From the NCBI GenBank assembly GCA_034432595.1, contig DAOUBT010000015.1:6242-70241 (forward strand): a DNA stretch of 64,000 nucleotides, written 5' to 3'. Below the pieces are notes generated by a model, which saw only the letters and a program-made list of their open reading frames with translations, made no database searches and was not told the origin of the DNA. The stretch's first letter is position 1; every line of letters begins with the position of its first letter. This document shows positions 54,140 to 62,432 of the stretch, one piece after another. The translations under genes and the position numbers were made by a program. The DNA comes from DAOTZR01 sp034432595. GTDB taxonomy: Bacteria > Chloroflexota > Anaerolineae > B4-G1 > SLSP01.

Positions 54140-54145
54140 ATTATA
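54140..54145 (-). promoter_or_regulatory. murJ -10 element
   Basis: TATAAT on the minus strand, ending nine bases before the murJ ATG. The -35 is weak. Confidence 0.5.
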
Positions 54146-54316
54146 CCTTAGTTTTTGCGAAGTGCGTCCCGGCTTTACGGTGCGAAAAAACCTCAGCCGA
54201 CGTTTGATGACGCGCGGACGCTCCTGCTCGCTACTACGCTGCAAGAATCTTCAGGCGGCCATCAGACTGGAAGCCGCTGGAGACGGTTTGAATGGCTGCT
54301 CTTGTGATGGATGTGG

Positions 54317-54340
54317 AAATAGGACAGAAATCCTATTTTT
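54317..54340. terminator. Hairpin with T-tract, possible terminator of an unseen transcript
   Basis: AAATAGGA, loop CAGAAA, TCCTATTT then TT. There is no plus-strand gene upstream, so it might end a small RNA, or be fortuitous. Confidence 0.35.
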
Positions 54341-54412
54341 CTCACTCATTTTCAGTCTGTTTTGGCCACTTTGTAATGGAATTTGTAACATTTTTTTGTT
54401 ATTCTACAGATA

Positions 54413-54498
54413 GACATTCGATTCATGCACGGCTCTTTGACCGTTGAGGTGCTATGCATGAGCGTCAAGGTGCCATGCAAGTAGTTCATTCGAATGTC
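54413..54498 (+). promoter_or_regulatory. Spaced inverted repeat in surface-protein leader
   Basis: GACATTCG (54413-54420) and CGAATGTC (54491-54498), with ATGCA-containing segments repeated between them. The 70-base interior would form the loop of a long leader stem ending 13 bases before the ribosome site. Confidence 0.4.
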
Positions 54499-54523
54499 AA
54501 GAGTTTATAAGGAGGTGAGAACT

Positions 54524-57001
54524 ATGAAACAACATCCCTGGTGGCTGATTTACGGTTTGAGTTTTTGGGTCGTCCTGAGCTTACTTTTAAGCCCATTGGG
54601 CTCTCAGTCCGTTTTGGCTGAAGGCAGCGGGAATCTCAACACAAACGGCGGTAAACGCGCGCTCACGGAATGGCGCATCGGAACTACGGCTGGGCTTTAT
54701 CGCCGCACGTTTTTGCGCGTCTATGCCCGTGCCGGTGAACAAATTCTGATGGGCTCCAGCGCTGTCGGGGTAGGACAGGGCGATATTGTGGTTTATCGGG
54801 AAAGCCAAATTACCAGCTCTCAAATAGCTCCTGCCGCGCTGGCATCCATTACTCCGGCATTCCAATGCAGTGTGTATCGCCAGACCAACCCTGGCGCAGG
54901 TGAATTGAGGACGCGCGCGCAAGAACAGGCTGGACCTCTTCCCAACACCGGAGGCTATACGCCTTGTGTTTACACTGCCCCCGCCACCGAAACCTACTGG
55001 GTCGCCATGTACGGTCCCGATGGCCCCAACGGGAATGCCGATGGTCAGGCCGGAACCATTGACACGCCCGTGGTAGACACCAATCAGAGAAGCGGCGTTT
55101 CCATGTGGGATATCACCGTGCGCAGCGCCGATGGAAACACGACTTACAGCGGGCGCGTTTTCGTGGACTATCTGGCGCAGATCAGCGGTGGCAATGGAGA
55201 TGCGTATAAGGTCTACTCCACCCTCTACGCGGTGACCCAGGATGGGTTCATCTACAAGGTGGATTTGCGCGGTCTGGACCCTTACGGCTTTATCTTTTAC
55301 GGCAATCGCGTCGGTTTCCTGGATCCTGATGGAAAAACGCCCCTTTATCACGATCTGATGACGAATAACAATCTACTCAATAATCCTTTCGGAGGCGTGA
55401 TCCTGGCCCCGGCTACGGCTAAATTATTCTTCTCTATGCCGGATGCGGCCCTGCCGCCGGAAGTCTTGCCAACGCCGGTTACGCCTTCGATTTCTACCGT
55501 GGTATTTCACGGTACGGCAGGGGGTAACGATAGTTACGTTTCCAGCGGTGGAGTTTTCGAGTACACGGGCAATGTTGGGGGCATCATGGAAATTGTCGTC
55601 AGCCGCGACGGAACTGACTTTGAGCCGACCAACCCCAATAACCGCGTTCTGCGCGCCGAATCCGCTATTGGCGTCAATACCCTGGTTTGGGATGGCCTGG
55701 ATAATGCAGGACAACCTTTCCCAACGGGAACGGACTATCCCTTCCGGGTCGTTTTCCACGCCGGGGAGTACCACTTCCCCATGCTGGATGTCGAAAACAG
55801 CCGCGAGGGAGGCCCGACCATCCAATTGCTTAATCCTTTAGGAGGTACCTGCCCCTGGGCAACCTGCTACCATGCTTTCTATGACGACCGGGGCTATCGC
55901 GTTTCCACGGGTGTGGTGGTTGGAACCATCGGACAAACTCTGCCTGGGGACACTAATGCGAAAAATCCACCTTCCACCAATTATAGCGGTGCAACGGGCT
56001 TTGACACGCGCTCGAATCAACGCAGCTTTGGTGACGGCACTGGACAGGGATTTGGTAACTGGAAAGGCCTGGATTTGTGGACTTACTACCCGGTTCCGGC
56101 GGTTTATAACGTCCTGGATATCATTCCAGTCCCTCAGAAGGACCTGCGCTTGAGCAAGACACACAGCAGTGATTTTGTCGTCGGTTCGACGGGTAGCTTC
56201 ACGCTCAAAGTGCAGAACATGGGCACAGAAACCATCACGGGGACCATCACGGTAACAGATACGCTACCCACAGGCCTGACGCTAAACGCGGTGAGCGGTA
56301 CGGATTGGACATGCTCATCCGCGGGGCAAACGATTGTCTGTGTTCACGCCAACAGCGGAGGGTTGGCTCCGGGGGCCACTTTGCCGCTTATCACCCTCAG
56401 CGTGAATGTGGAGCCGGCTGCTGCCCCCGTGGTCACCAATACAGCTGTATTGGCTAACGAAAACGACACGAATTCGGAAAATAACACGGCCAGCGACGCC
56501 GTCAATGTCAAAAGCACCGATCTGCGCGTGACCAAGACAGCCTCTACGAGTGTTGTTGCTCCCGGTGACCTGGTCACCTTCACCATCACCGTGGAAAACC
56601 TTGGGCCCATGGATGCCCATCAGGTGCAGCTCACGGAAACCATGCCCGAAAGCCTGATCCTGGTCAACGCCAGGCCCTCGCAGGGTAATTTCGATGCTGC
56701 TACCGGGGTGTGGACCCTTGGTAGTCTGCCCTACGGCAACACGGTGACCCTGACCGTCGTGGCTCGGGTGGATGCCAGTATCAGCGGCACGCGAGACTTG
56801 ACCAACAGCGTGGCTTTGAGTGGTGTGCAAGAATACGACCTGAACAGCGCCAATAACAACGCCTCGGCAACCATTCAGGCAAAGCCCTCGGCGGTTACCT
56901 TGCGGGCGCTGCGCGCTCAATCCGTAAGCATGGTTCCGTTGGGGTGGCTCTTGCTTGTGGGGGCCCTGGCGGTATGGGGAGCTGTCAGGCGTTGGCGTTG
57001 A
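54524..57001 (+). CDS. Exported surface protein with DUF11 repeats
   Basis: 825 residues from the ATG at 54524 (AAGGAGGTG ahead; an in-frame start ten codons earlier is less likely). Signal peptide of about 33 residues ending SVLAEG. A large N-terminal region (to about 535) is unrelated to a family I recognise. Two DUF11 (conserved beta-sandwich) domains start near 539 (DLRLSKTHSSDFVVGSTGSF) and 665 (DLRVTKTASTSVVAPGDLV). A C-terminal membrane helix (about 800-820) ends in a short Arg/Trp-rich tail (RRWR), as in sorted or anchored surface proteins. Probably cell-surface display. AT-rich promoter upstream; intrinsic terminator downstream. Confidence 0.8.
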   Translation: MKQHPWWLIYGLSFWVVLSLLLSPLGSQSVLAEGSGNLNTNGGKRALTEWRIGTTAGLYRRTFLRVYARAGEQILMGSSAVGVGQGDIVVYRESQITSSQIAPAALASITPAFQCSVYRQTNPGAGELRTRAQEQAGPLPNTGGYTPCVYTAPATETYWVAMYGPDGPNGNADGQAGTIDTPVVDTNQRSGVSMWDITVRSADGNTTYSGRVFVDYLAQISGGNGDAYKVYSTLYAVTQDGFIYKVDLRGLDPYGFIFYGNRVGFLDPDGKTPLYHDLMTNNNLLNNPFGGVILAPATAKLFFSMPDAALPPEVLPTPVTPSISTVVFHGTAGGNDSYVSSGGVFEYTGNVGGIMEIVVSRDGTDFEPTNPNNRVLRAESAIGVNTLVWDGLDNAGQPFPTGTDYPFRVVFHAGEYHFPMLDVENSREGGPTIQLLNPLGGTCPWATCYHAFYDDRGYRVSTGVVVGTIGQTLPGDTNAKNPPSTNYSGATGFDTRSNQRSFGDGTGQGFGNWKGLDLWTYYPVPAVYNVLDIIPVPQKDLRLSKTHSSDFVVGSTGSFTLKVQNMGTETITGTITVTDTLPTGLTLNAVSGTDWTCSSAGQTIVCVHANSGGLAPGATLPLITLSVNVEPAAAPVVTNTAVLANENDTNSENNTASDAVNVKSTDLRVTKTASTSVVAPGDLVTFTITVENLGPMDAHQVQLTETMPESLILVNARPSQGNFDAATGVWTLGSLPYGNTVTLTVVARVDASISGTRDLTNSVALSGVQEYDLNSANNNASATIQAKPSAVTLRALRAQSVSMVPLGWLLLVGALAVWGAVRRWR

Positions 57002-57147
57002 CATTTTGCCATATCGTGGTAATGTAGCCCATGAGGTGACGCGATGACGATGCTGACGCTCAAGAAGCAGACCAAGCGCACGAACCCCGCCGTTGCAGGC
57101 GAGGGGGCGCTGGTTTAGCGCACCTCTGAAAAGGCTCAAGTAAATCC

Positions 57148-57175
57148 AAGCCCCCCGCCTGAAAGCGGGGGGCTT
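57148..57175 (+). terminator. Intrinsic terminator after the surface-protein gene
   Basis: AAGCCCCCCGC (57148-57158), loop CTGAAA, GCGGGGGGCTT (57165-57175), tail TGTGTTG. An 11-bp GC-rich stem 146 bases after the stop. Confidence 0.75.
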
Positions 57176-57179
57176 TGTG

Positions 57180-57397
57180 TTGCAGGATAAGCTCATGATG
57201 ATCGCTAACGGCATGGATAAGAAGGTGAAGCGCCCAGACTGCGGGTCTGGTTAGCTGCGCTTACCTTCTTCCCGGTGTAACGCTGCCAGACCCCAACCCA
57301 GGGTCTGGCAGTTTTTTTATCAGGAGTTTCTCAGCCGTCATGCAGCCTTTCACGGCGCGGCTGAAAGGCTCACCCATTTCATATCAGGAGGTGTCTC
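57180..57397 (+). ncRNA. Structured leader with attenuator-like hairpins ahead of amino-acid importer
   Basis: Three elements in order. (1) A nested hairpin: AAGAAGGT plus AAGCGC (57219-57233) pairs with GCGCTTACCTTCTT (57257-57270) with a one-base bulge, enclosing CCAGAC / GTCTGG (57234-57250). (2) An intrinsic terminator: CTGCCAGACCC (57283-57293), GGGTCTGGCAG (57301-57311), T7. (3) A third hairpin AGCCTTTCA / TGAAAGGCT (57344-57370) just before AGGAGGTG. GGGTCTGG at 57243-57250 can also pair with CCAGACCC at 57286-57293, which would break the terminator. No known riboswitch core was recognised. Confidence 0.55.
57283..57318 (+). terminator. Intrinsic terminator inside the importer leader
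   Basis: A perfect 11-bp stem, CTGCCAGACCC and GGGTCTGGCAG, loop CAACCCA, followed by seven T. It lies 80 bases ahead of the substrate-binding-protein gene, so transcription into that gene must read through it or start after it. Confidence 0.85.
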
Positions 57398-58165
57398 ATG
57401 GCTTACTGGAATCGTTTCCGTTGGATACTGCTTGTTGTTGCGGCCCTGGCCCTGCTCTCTGGCTGCGCTCCAGCCACGCCCAAAGCGCCGAACGTCATCA
57501 CCGTTGCGACCGACGCCACCTGGCCGCCCTTTGAGTATGTGGATGAGCAGAGCAAGGCCATCGTGGGCTTTGACGTGGACCTCATCAAAGCCATCGCCGC
57601 TGCCGAAGGCTTCGAGGTGCGCGTCGTCAACGTCAGTTGGGATGCTTTGCTGGCGGGCGTGGCACAGGGCGAATACGACGCCGCCATCTCCGTCATCACC
57701 ATCACGCCGGAGCGGCAGCAGCAGATGCTCTTCTCCGATCCCTACTACAACGCCGGGCAAGTCATCGTCGTGCGCGCGGATGAGAGCGCCATCCAATCCC
57801 CTGCCGACCTCAACGGACGCCGCGCGGGGGCGCAGCTCGGCACGACCGGCGCCATGGAAATTCAGAAAATTGCCGGTGCGCAGCTCAAAACCTACGATAC
57901 GATTGACCTGGCCTTCCTCGACCTGCTCAACGGGCAGATTGACGCGGTGGTGGTGGACAATCCCCTGGCGCAGGGATACGTGGCTCAGTACGCGGGGCGT
58001 CTGCGCATCGTGGGCGAACCTTTCACCGATGAATGGTACGGCATCGCCGTGGCACCGGGGCGCACCGAGCTGCTGGAGCGTATCAATCGCGGCCTGCGCG
58101 CTGTGCAAGACTCCGGGCAATTTGCGGCCCTGGTGCAGCAATGGCTGACGGGGCCTCAGCCTTAA
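57398..58165 (+). CDS. Amino-acid ABC transporter substrate-binding lipoprotein
   Basis: 255 residues. Lipoprotein signal with lipobox LLSGC (Cys23), then the family 3 solute-binding fold: ATWPPFEYVDEQSKAIVGFDVDLI, DAAISVITITPERQQQMLFSDPY and VVDNPLAQGYV. Binds a polar or basic amino acid outside the membrane and delivers it to the permease encoded next. The ribosome site AGGAGGTG precedes the ATG. It follows a structured leader with a terminator. The ligand cannot be told from sequence alone. Confidence 0.9.
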   Translation: MAYWNRFRWILLVVAALALLSGCAPATPKAPNVITVATDATWPPFEYVDEQSKAIVGFDVDLIKAIAAAEGFEVRVVNVSWDALLAGVAQGEYDAAISVITITPERQQQMLFSDPYYNAGQVIVVRADESAIQSPADLNGRRAGAQLGTTGAMEIQKIAGAQLKTYDTIDLAFLDLLNGQIDAVVVDNPLAQGYVAQYAGRLRIVGEPFTDEWYGIAVAPGRTELLERINRGLRAVQDSGQFAALVQQWLTGPQP

Positions 58166-58193
58166 GGTCGGCCTGACGTTGAGGAGGTGGTCC

Positions 58194-59051
58194 ATGGCTC
58201 ACTTAACCTGGATGACGAACCGCGCCGCCGCATCGGAAGGCCGGGCTATCGGACGGCTTTGGAGATCCATCGAGCGCTGGCACGTCCTGCTGTTGGGCGT
58301 GACCGGGCTGCTCGCGCTGCTCATGCTGCGCTGGCCCGATCCTTTCTGGCGCATGACGCTTTTCTTGCTGGATGGCCTGGCGGTGACGGTGGGTGTAACC
58401 CTCATCGCGTTTGCGTTGATTCTGCTCATCGGCCTGCTGGGGGGATTGGGGCGCATATCCCCCAATGCGGCGCTGCGCTCCCTGGCGGCGCTGTACGTGG
58501 ATATTGTGCGCGGCATTCCGCTGTTGGTTCAGCTTCTCTTCCTGTACTACGCCTTCCCGCAACTTTTGCATCAAGCCGGCGCAGCTTTGGCGGCGCGCTT
58601 TCCCGCCTGGACCTGGGCGCAGGCCCTGGCGACGCTGCAGTTTTCGCCTTTCTGGGCCGCGGTGATGGGGCTGAGCTTCTGCTACGGCGCGTACATGACA
58701 GAGGTCTTCCGCGCCGGATTTGAGGCGATTCCGCGCGGACAGATGGAGGCGGCGCTGGCTCTGGGCATGAGCCGCGCGCAAGCCCTGCGCGTCATCATCC
58801 TGCCGCAAGCGGTGCGCATGGCTCTGCCGCCGATAGGCAACGACTTTATCTCGTTGCTCAAGGACTCGTCCCTGGTCTCGGTGGTTGCCGTGGCCGACCT
58901 GACGCGACGCGGACGCGAGTTCATCTCCGCGGCTTTCATCCCGGTCGAGGGCTGGACCCTGGTCGCCCTGCTCTACCTCCTGCTCACGTTGCTGGTTTCG
59001 CGCCTTGTGTCGGGGGTTGAGCGGCGTTTCCAGATGGTGGAGCGCAGCTGA
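58194..59051 (+). CDS. Amino-acid ABC transporter permease (HisM/GlnP type)
   Basis: 285 residues from the ATG at 58194 (GAGGAGGTGG ahead; a TTG five codons earlier is part of that site). Five or six membrane helices; the coupling segment EAIPRGQMEAALALGMSRAQALRVIILPQA is the BPD permease EAA motif and NDFISLLKDSSLVSVVAVADL is typical of the polar amino-acid group. Forms the import channel. No ATPase gene follows; the next gene is convergent cytidine deaminase. Either the ATPase is shared from elsewhere or the operon is split. Confidence 0.9.
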   Translation: MAHLTWMTNRAAASEGRAIGRLWRSIERWHVLLLGVTGLLALLMLRWPDPFWRMTLFLLDGLAVTVGVTLIAFALILLIGLLGGLGRISPNAALRSLAALYVDIVRGIPLLVQLLFLYYAFPQLLHQAGAALAARFPAWTWAQALATLQFSPFWAAVMGLSFCYGAYMTEVFRAGFEAIPRGQMEAALALGMSRAQALRVIILPQAVRMALPPIGNDFISLLKDSSLVSVVAVADLTRRGREFISAAFIPVEGWTLVALLYLLLTLLVSRLVSGVERRFQMVERS

Positions 59052-59057
59052 GTCGGG

Positions 59058-59447
59058 TTATGCCGTGTTTTTCCAGTCGTAAGGCAGAAGCTCGCGGAGC
59101 CGCAGCACGGTATCTTCGGCCACCAGGACTTCGGCCTCCAGATTGGCAGGGTGAAGCTGACTGATGAACTCGCGGCAGCGGCCACAGGGTGGGAGGATGC
59201 GTCCGTCCCAGTTGACCGCGACCATGCGAACGACCTGACTCTCGCCCGCGGTAATCATGGCGGCTGCGGCGGCGTGTTCGGCACAGAATCCGACGCCGCA
59301 GGCCGCGTCAATGTTGACGCCGGTGTAGATGTGCCCGTCGGCTGTGAGCAGGGCCGCGCCCACCCCACCTGCCTCGGCATGATCGGAGAGACGCCGTGGC
59401 GCAAGCACGGCTCGCGCGCGCTGGACCAGATCAGCAAAAGTAACCAT
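59058..59447 (-). CDS. cdd: Cytidine deaminase
   Basis: 129 residues from the ATG at 59447 (AGGGGGT ahead; an in-frame start 16 codons earlier is not conserved). Small tetrameric type: C55-A-E57 with Glu57 catalytic, and Cys88/Cys91 in PPCGRCREF, giving a three-Cys zinc site. NIDAACGVGFC differs from the usual NxSxGxTxC, so a blasticidin-S-deaminase-like or nucleoside subgroup is possible. Deaminates cytidine/deoxycytidine to salvage pyrimidines. Confidence 0.85.
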   Translation of the reverse strand: MVTFADLVQRARAVLAPRRLSDHAEAGGVGAALLTADGHIYTGVNIDAACGVGFCAEHAAAAAMITAGESQVVRMVAVNWDGRILPPCGRCREFISQLHPANLEAEVLVAEDTVLRLRELLPYDWKNTA

Positions 59448-59491
59448 AACGACCCCCTGAGCAGCGTTGGGTATAGTGGAACCTGGATAGG

Positions 59492-59526
59492 GCAAAAACA
59501 GGGCCGTCTGGCATGACGGCCCTGTT
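59492..59526 (-). terminator. Intrinsic terminator of lon
   Basis: Minus strand: AACAGGGCCGTC (59526-59515), loop, GACGGCCCTGTT (59508-59497), then TTT. A perfect 12-bp stem 21 bases past the lon stop. Confidence 0.85.
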
Positions 59527-59546
59527 GTAAGCGCTACGGCGATAAC

Positions 59547-62003
59547 CTAAGCCGGTACGGCTTCAGCTTCCGGCTGGGAGACGGGCATGAGCGCGTGCTC
59601 CAAAACGGTGAAGATGTCTTCCACCAGGATGAACTCGATGTCCTCCCGGACCTCGGCGGGCAGGTCATCCAGGTCCACTTCGTTCAGGGCGGGAAGGATG
59701 ACCTTCTTCAAGCCGGCGCGATGCGCGGCCAGCACTTTTTGCTTCACGCCGCCGATGGGCAACACCTGGCCTTGTAGGGTGATTTCGCCGGTCATGCCCA
59801 CATCTCCGCGGACCGGACGACCGCTGAGCAGCGAGACCAGGGATGTGACCATGGTCACGCCCGCCGAAGGGCCATCCTTGGGGACGGCGCCCGCGGGCAC
59901 GTGCAGGTGAATTTTGCCCTTGCAGCCATCCTTCGGCAGGCCAAGTTGTTCAGCGTGGGCCTCCACAAAGCTCAGGGCAATGCGCGCCGATTCGCGCATC
60001 ACATCACCCAGGTGGCCGGTGAGGATGAGGGTTCCCTCCTCGCCGGGCATGCGCGCCGCCTCGACGAACAGCACCTCGCCGCCGGTGGGCGTCCAGGCCA
60101 GGCCGGTCGCGACGCCGGGACGTTCGGTGCGCAGCGCCGCTTCGAAGCGGTAGCGCGGCTTGCCAAGATACTCGATGACCTGTCCGGCATCCACCTGGAC
60201 CGGGCCATTCTGCACGCCTTCCGCAACGCGCGTGGCGACCTTGCGGCAAATCTTGCCGATTTCGCGCTCCAACTGTCGCACGCCCGCCTCGCGCGTGTAG
60301 TCGCGGATGATGCGACGCAGCGCGGCATCGGTGATCTCCAGCTCTTCCGCCTTCAGGCTGTGCAGATCAAGCTGGCGCGGGATGAGATAGTTGCGCGCGA
60401 TGTGCAGCTTTTCGTATTCCGTGTACCCATCGAGATGGATAATCTCCATGCGATCCAGCAACGGCGCCGGAATGGTCTCGGTGGTGTTCGCGGTGCAGAT
60501 TAACAGCACCTCGCTTAAGTCAAAGTCCACGTCCAGGTAATGGTCGTGGAAGGTATGGTTCTGTTGCGGATCGAGCACCTCCAGCAGCGCCGAGGAAGGA
60601 TCGCCGCGCCAGTCCGTGCCGATTTTGTCCACCTCATCCAGCATGAAGACAGGGTTGCGCACCCCGCTGCGTTTGATGGACTGCATGATGCGTCCCGGCA
60701 TGGCGCCGATGTAGGTACGGCGATGGCCGCGGATTTCGGCTTCGTCACGCATACCGCCCAGGCTCATGCGGATGAACTGCCGCCCCAAAGCACGGGCGAT
60801 GGACTGCCCCAGGGAGGTCTTCCCCACGCCCGGCGGCCCGATGAAGGCGAGAATGGCGCCCACCCCGGTGTTGCGTCGGCCCTGCAGGTCTTGTTGCCGG
60901 GCGCTTTCGCTTTCCCCGCGCTCCTGCTTCAGACGTCGCACCGCCAGGAATTCCAGGATGCGTTCCTTCACATCCTGCAGGTCGTAGTGGTCCTCATCCA
61001 GCACCTGACGGGCGTGAGCAATGTCGAGATTGTCCTGCGTCACCGTCTGCCAGGGCAGGGAGGTGAGCCAATCCAGGTAGGTCTTGATGACCCAGTACTC
61101 TGCTGCCTGCGGGGGCATCTTCTCCAGACGCGCCACCTCACGCAAGGCTTCGGCTTTGGCCTCTTCGGTCATGCCGCAGGTTTCGATTTTCTTGCGGTAC
61201 TCTTCCGCCTCGCGGCGGGAGTCATCCGCTTCGCCCAGTTCGTTTTGAATCGCCTGCATCTGCTGCCGCAGGTAATACTCGCGCTGGTTCTTTTCGATTT
61301 CTTCCTTGGCCTTTTCCTGAATCTGTTGCCCGATGCGGCGCACCTCGTACTCGCGCGTGAGCAGGCGGATGAGCAGTTCCATCTTGTGGCGCATCTGCTC
61401 TTCTTCCAGCACGCGCTGCCCATCTTCCATCTCCAGATGCATGTTGGAGGCGATGAGATAGGTGAGCAAGCGCAGGTCCTGCAACTGTCGCAAGAAGAGC
61501 AGGGCTTCGTCCGGGAACTGCGGGATGAACTCCGTGAGCTTCTCGGTTGTTTCCAGAAGCGTGCGACGCAGCGCTTCCGCGGTGACCGGATCCTCGGCGA
61601 TGTCCATCACATCCGGGGACAGTTTGACGCGCGCCTTGAGGTAAGGCTCACTCGCCACCCACTTCTGGATTTCCATGCGCTCAAGGCCCTGCACAAAAAT
61701 GGTGAGATTGCCATCTTCATTGCGCATCACGCGGTGGATCACCGCCACCGTGCCCACGGTATGCACATCATCCGCTCCCGGCACTTCGATGGTGGGGTCT
61801 TTGACCGCCACCAGACCCACTAAACGATCGCCACGTTCTACTTCTTCGACCAGCCGAATCGAGCGCGGAATCCCCACCGCCAGCGGCATGATGACGTAAG
61901 GATAGGCCACTGTGTTGCGCAGCGGCAGGATAGGCAACGTCTCCGGCAGCTGCTCCAATAAATCTAATGAATGGTTATCTTGCATGTTGAACCAGGGAAT
62001 CAT
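59547..62003 (-). CDS. lon: ATP-dependent protease Lon
   Basis: 818 residues, the normal length of bacterial LonA. N-terminal LON domain (LPILPLRNTVAYPYVIMPL, from about 21), central AAA+ with Walker A GPPGVGKT (388-395) and DEVDKIGTDWRGDPSSALLEVLDPQQN, and the C-terminal protease with Ser713 in PKDGPSAGVTM and Lys756 in GGVKQKVL. Degrades misfolded and regulatory proteins. Start ATG 62003 (GTGAGGTTACACC) chosen over an internal ATG at 61985. The leader is about 90 bases, with an extended -10. Confidence 0.95.
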   Translation of the reverse strand: MIPWFNMQDNHSLDLLEQLPETLPILPLRNTVAYPYVIMPLAVGIPRSIRLVEEVERGDRLVGLVAVKDPTIEVPGADDVHTVGTVAVIHRVMRNEDGNLTIFVQGLERMEIQKWVASEPYLKARVKLSPDVMDIAEDPVTAEALRRTLLETTEKLTEFIPQFPDEALLFLRQLQDLRLLTYLIASNMHLEMEDGQRVLEEEQMRHKMELLIRLLTREYEVRRIGQQIQEKAKEEIEKNQREYYLRQQMQAIQNELGEADDSRREAEEYRKKIETCGMTEEAKAEALREVARLEKMPPQAAEYWVIKTYLDWLTSLPWQTVTQDNLDIAHARQVLDEDHYDLQDVKERILEFLAVRRLKQERGESESARQQDLQGRRNTGVGAILAFIGPPGVGKTSLGQSIARALGRQFIRMSLGGMRDEAEIRGHRRTYIGAMPGRIMQSIKRSGVRNPVFMLDEVDKIGTDWRGDPSSALLEVLDPQQNHTFHDHYLDVDFDLSEVLLICTANTTETIPAPLLDRMEIIHLDGYTEYEKLHIARNYLIPRQLDLHSLKAEELEITDAALRRIIRDYTREAGVRQLEREIGKICRKVATRVAEGVQNGPVQVDAGQVIEYLGKPRYRFEAALRTERPGVATGLAWTPTGGEVLFVEAARMPGEEGTLILTGHLGDVMRESARIALSFVEAHAEQLGLPKDGCKGKIHLHVPAGAVPKDGPSAGVTMVTSLVSLLSGRPVRGDVGMTGEITLQGQVLPIGGVKQKVLAAHRAGLKKVILPALNEVDLDDLPAEVREDIEFILVEDIFTVLEHALMPVSQPEAEAVPA

Positions 62004-62098
62004 GGTGTAACCTCACTTTCGCTCCGTTTTCCAGAAGCGCCCCTATAGTTTATCTGGCATGAACCTGTGCTGTGCCACAGGCTCCCCCCATGGCATGG

Positions 62099-62107
62099 AT
62101 TATAACA
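62099..62107 (-). promoter_or_regulatory. lon promoter, extended -10
   Basis: TGT then TATAAT on the minus strand (62107 down to 62099). No CIRCE element (TTAGCACTC inverted repeat) was found nearby. A short hairpin CCTGTG / CACAGG (62064-62081) sits in the leader. Confidence 0.55.
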
Positions 62108-62145
62108 TAGGCGTATTAGAAAAGCATTAGAAATCGGCATGAGTT

Positions 62146-62182
62146 TGGCGGCTCGCTGGATGCTGGATACGGGAAGCTGGAC
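62146..62182 (+). repeat. Degenerate CTGGATGCTGGATAC run
   Basis: Units such as GCTGGATGCTGGATACGGG directly left of the tandem palindromic copies. Similar to 14074-14120. Confidence 0.5.
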
Positions 62183-62184
62183 CC

Positions 62185-62257
62185 GGGTAGGCGACGGCAC
62201 TGCCGTCGGGTAGGCGACGGCACTGGGGTGGGCGACGGCACTGCCGTCGCCCACCCC
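62185..62257 (+). repeat. Dispersed palindromic repeat, copy 8, in three tandem parts
   Basis: GGGTAGGCGACGGC-type units begin at 62185, 62208 and 62225; the first is followed by ACTGCCGTCG, the second is truncated, and the third is a complete palindrome to 62257. The core is GGCGACGGC/GCCGTCGCC, a one-base variant of the copies elsewhere. Confidence 0.7.
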
Positions 62258-62326
62258 TTTTGATGTCTCTTTGACCAGAAGCAGATTGAACGATTGGAGC
62301 GGTCGTGGATTCCTTAGCGGGCAACT

Positions 62327-62353
62327 TGAAGATTGGATACTGGATGCTGGAGC
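62327..62353 (+). repeat. Degenerate TGGATACTGGATGCTGG run
   Basis: A short run of the same type as 62146-62182, on the other side of the palindromic copies, 18 bases before the pstB promoter. Confidence 0.45.
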
Positions 62354-62370
62354 GAAAAGTGGGCGGTGGA

Positions 62371-62398
62371 TTGACTTCTGGCCTAACTTGTTTATACT
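62371..62398 (+). promoter_or_regulatory. pstB-phoU promoter
   Basis: TTGACT (62371-62376), 16-base spacer, TATACT (62393-62398), about 35 bases before the start codon. No PHO box was recognised. Confidence 0.65.
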
Positions 62399-62432
62399 TT
62401 TTTTGTAAAGTCACACTTTGAGGATGAAGCAC

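Larger units (their letters stand above)
54132..54523. other. Divergent region, murJ / surface protein
   Basis: About 390 bases, AT-rich toward the right. Contains a hairpin with T-tract (54317-54340), a probable promoter with TGT then TATTCT (near 54397-54405), and a spaced inverted repeat (54413-54498) in the leader of the surface-protein gene. No gene. Confidence 0.5.
62004..62432. other. Divergent region, lon / pstB
   Basis: 429 bases holding the lon promoter, tandem palindromic repeat copies 8 (62185-62257), two degenerate tandem runs and the pstB promoter. No gene. Confidence 0.55.

Noticed and set aside
57043..57117. A 24-codon ORF (MTMLTLKKQT...) after the surface protein
   Set aside because: No ribosome site and no coupling to a neighbouring gene. 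It overlaps sequence related to the 12-kb gap, so it is more likely repeat-derived than coding.
60540..61823. A 427-codon plus-strand frame inside lon
   Set aside because: Antisense to the AAA+ and N-terminal parts of Lon; composition is typical of a shadow.
62004..62140. Heat-shock (CIRCE) element ahead of lon
   Set aside because: The TTAGCACTC inverted repeat is absent; only a short unrelated hairpin is present.
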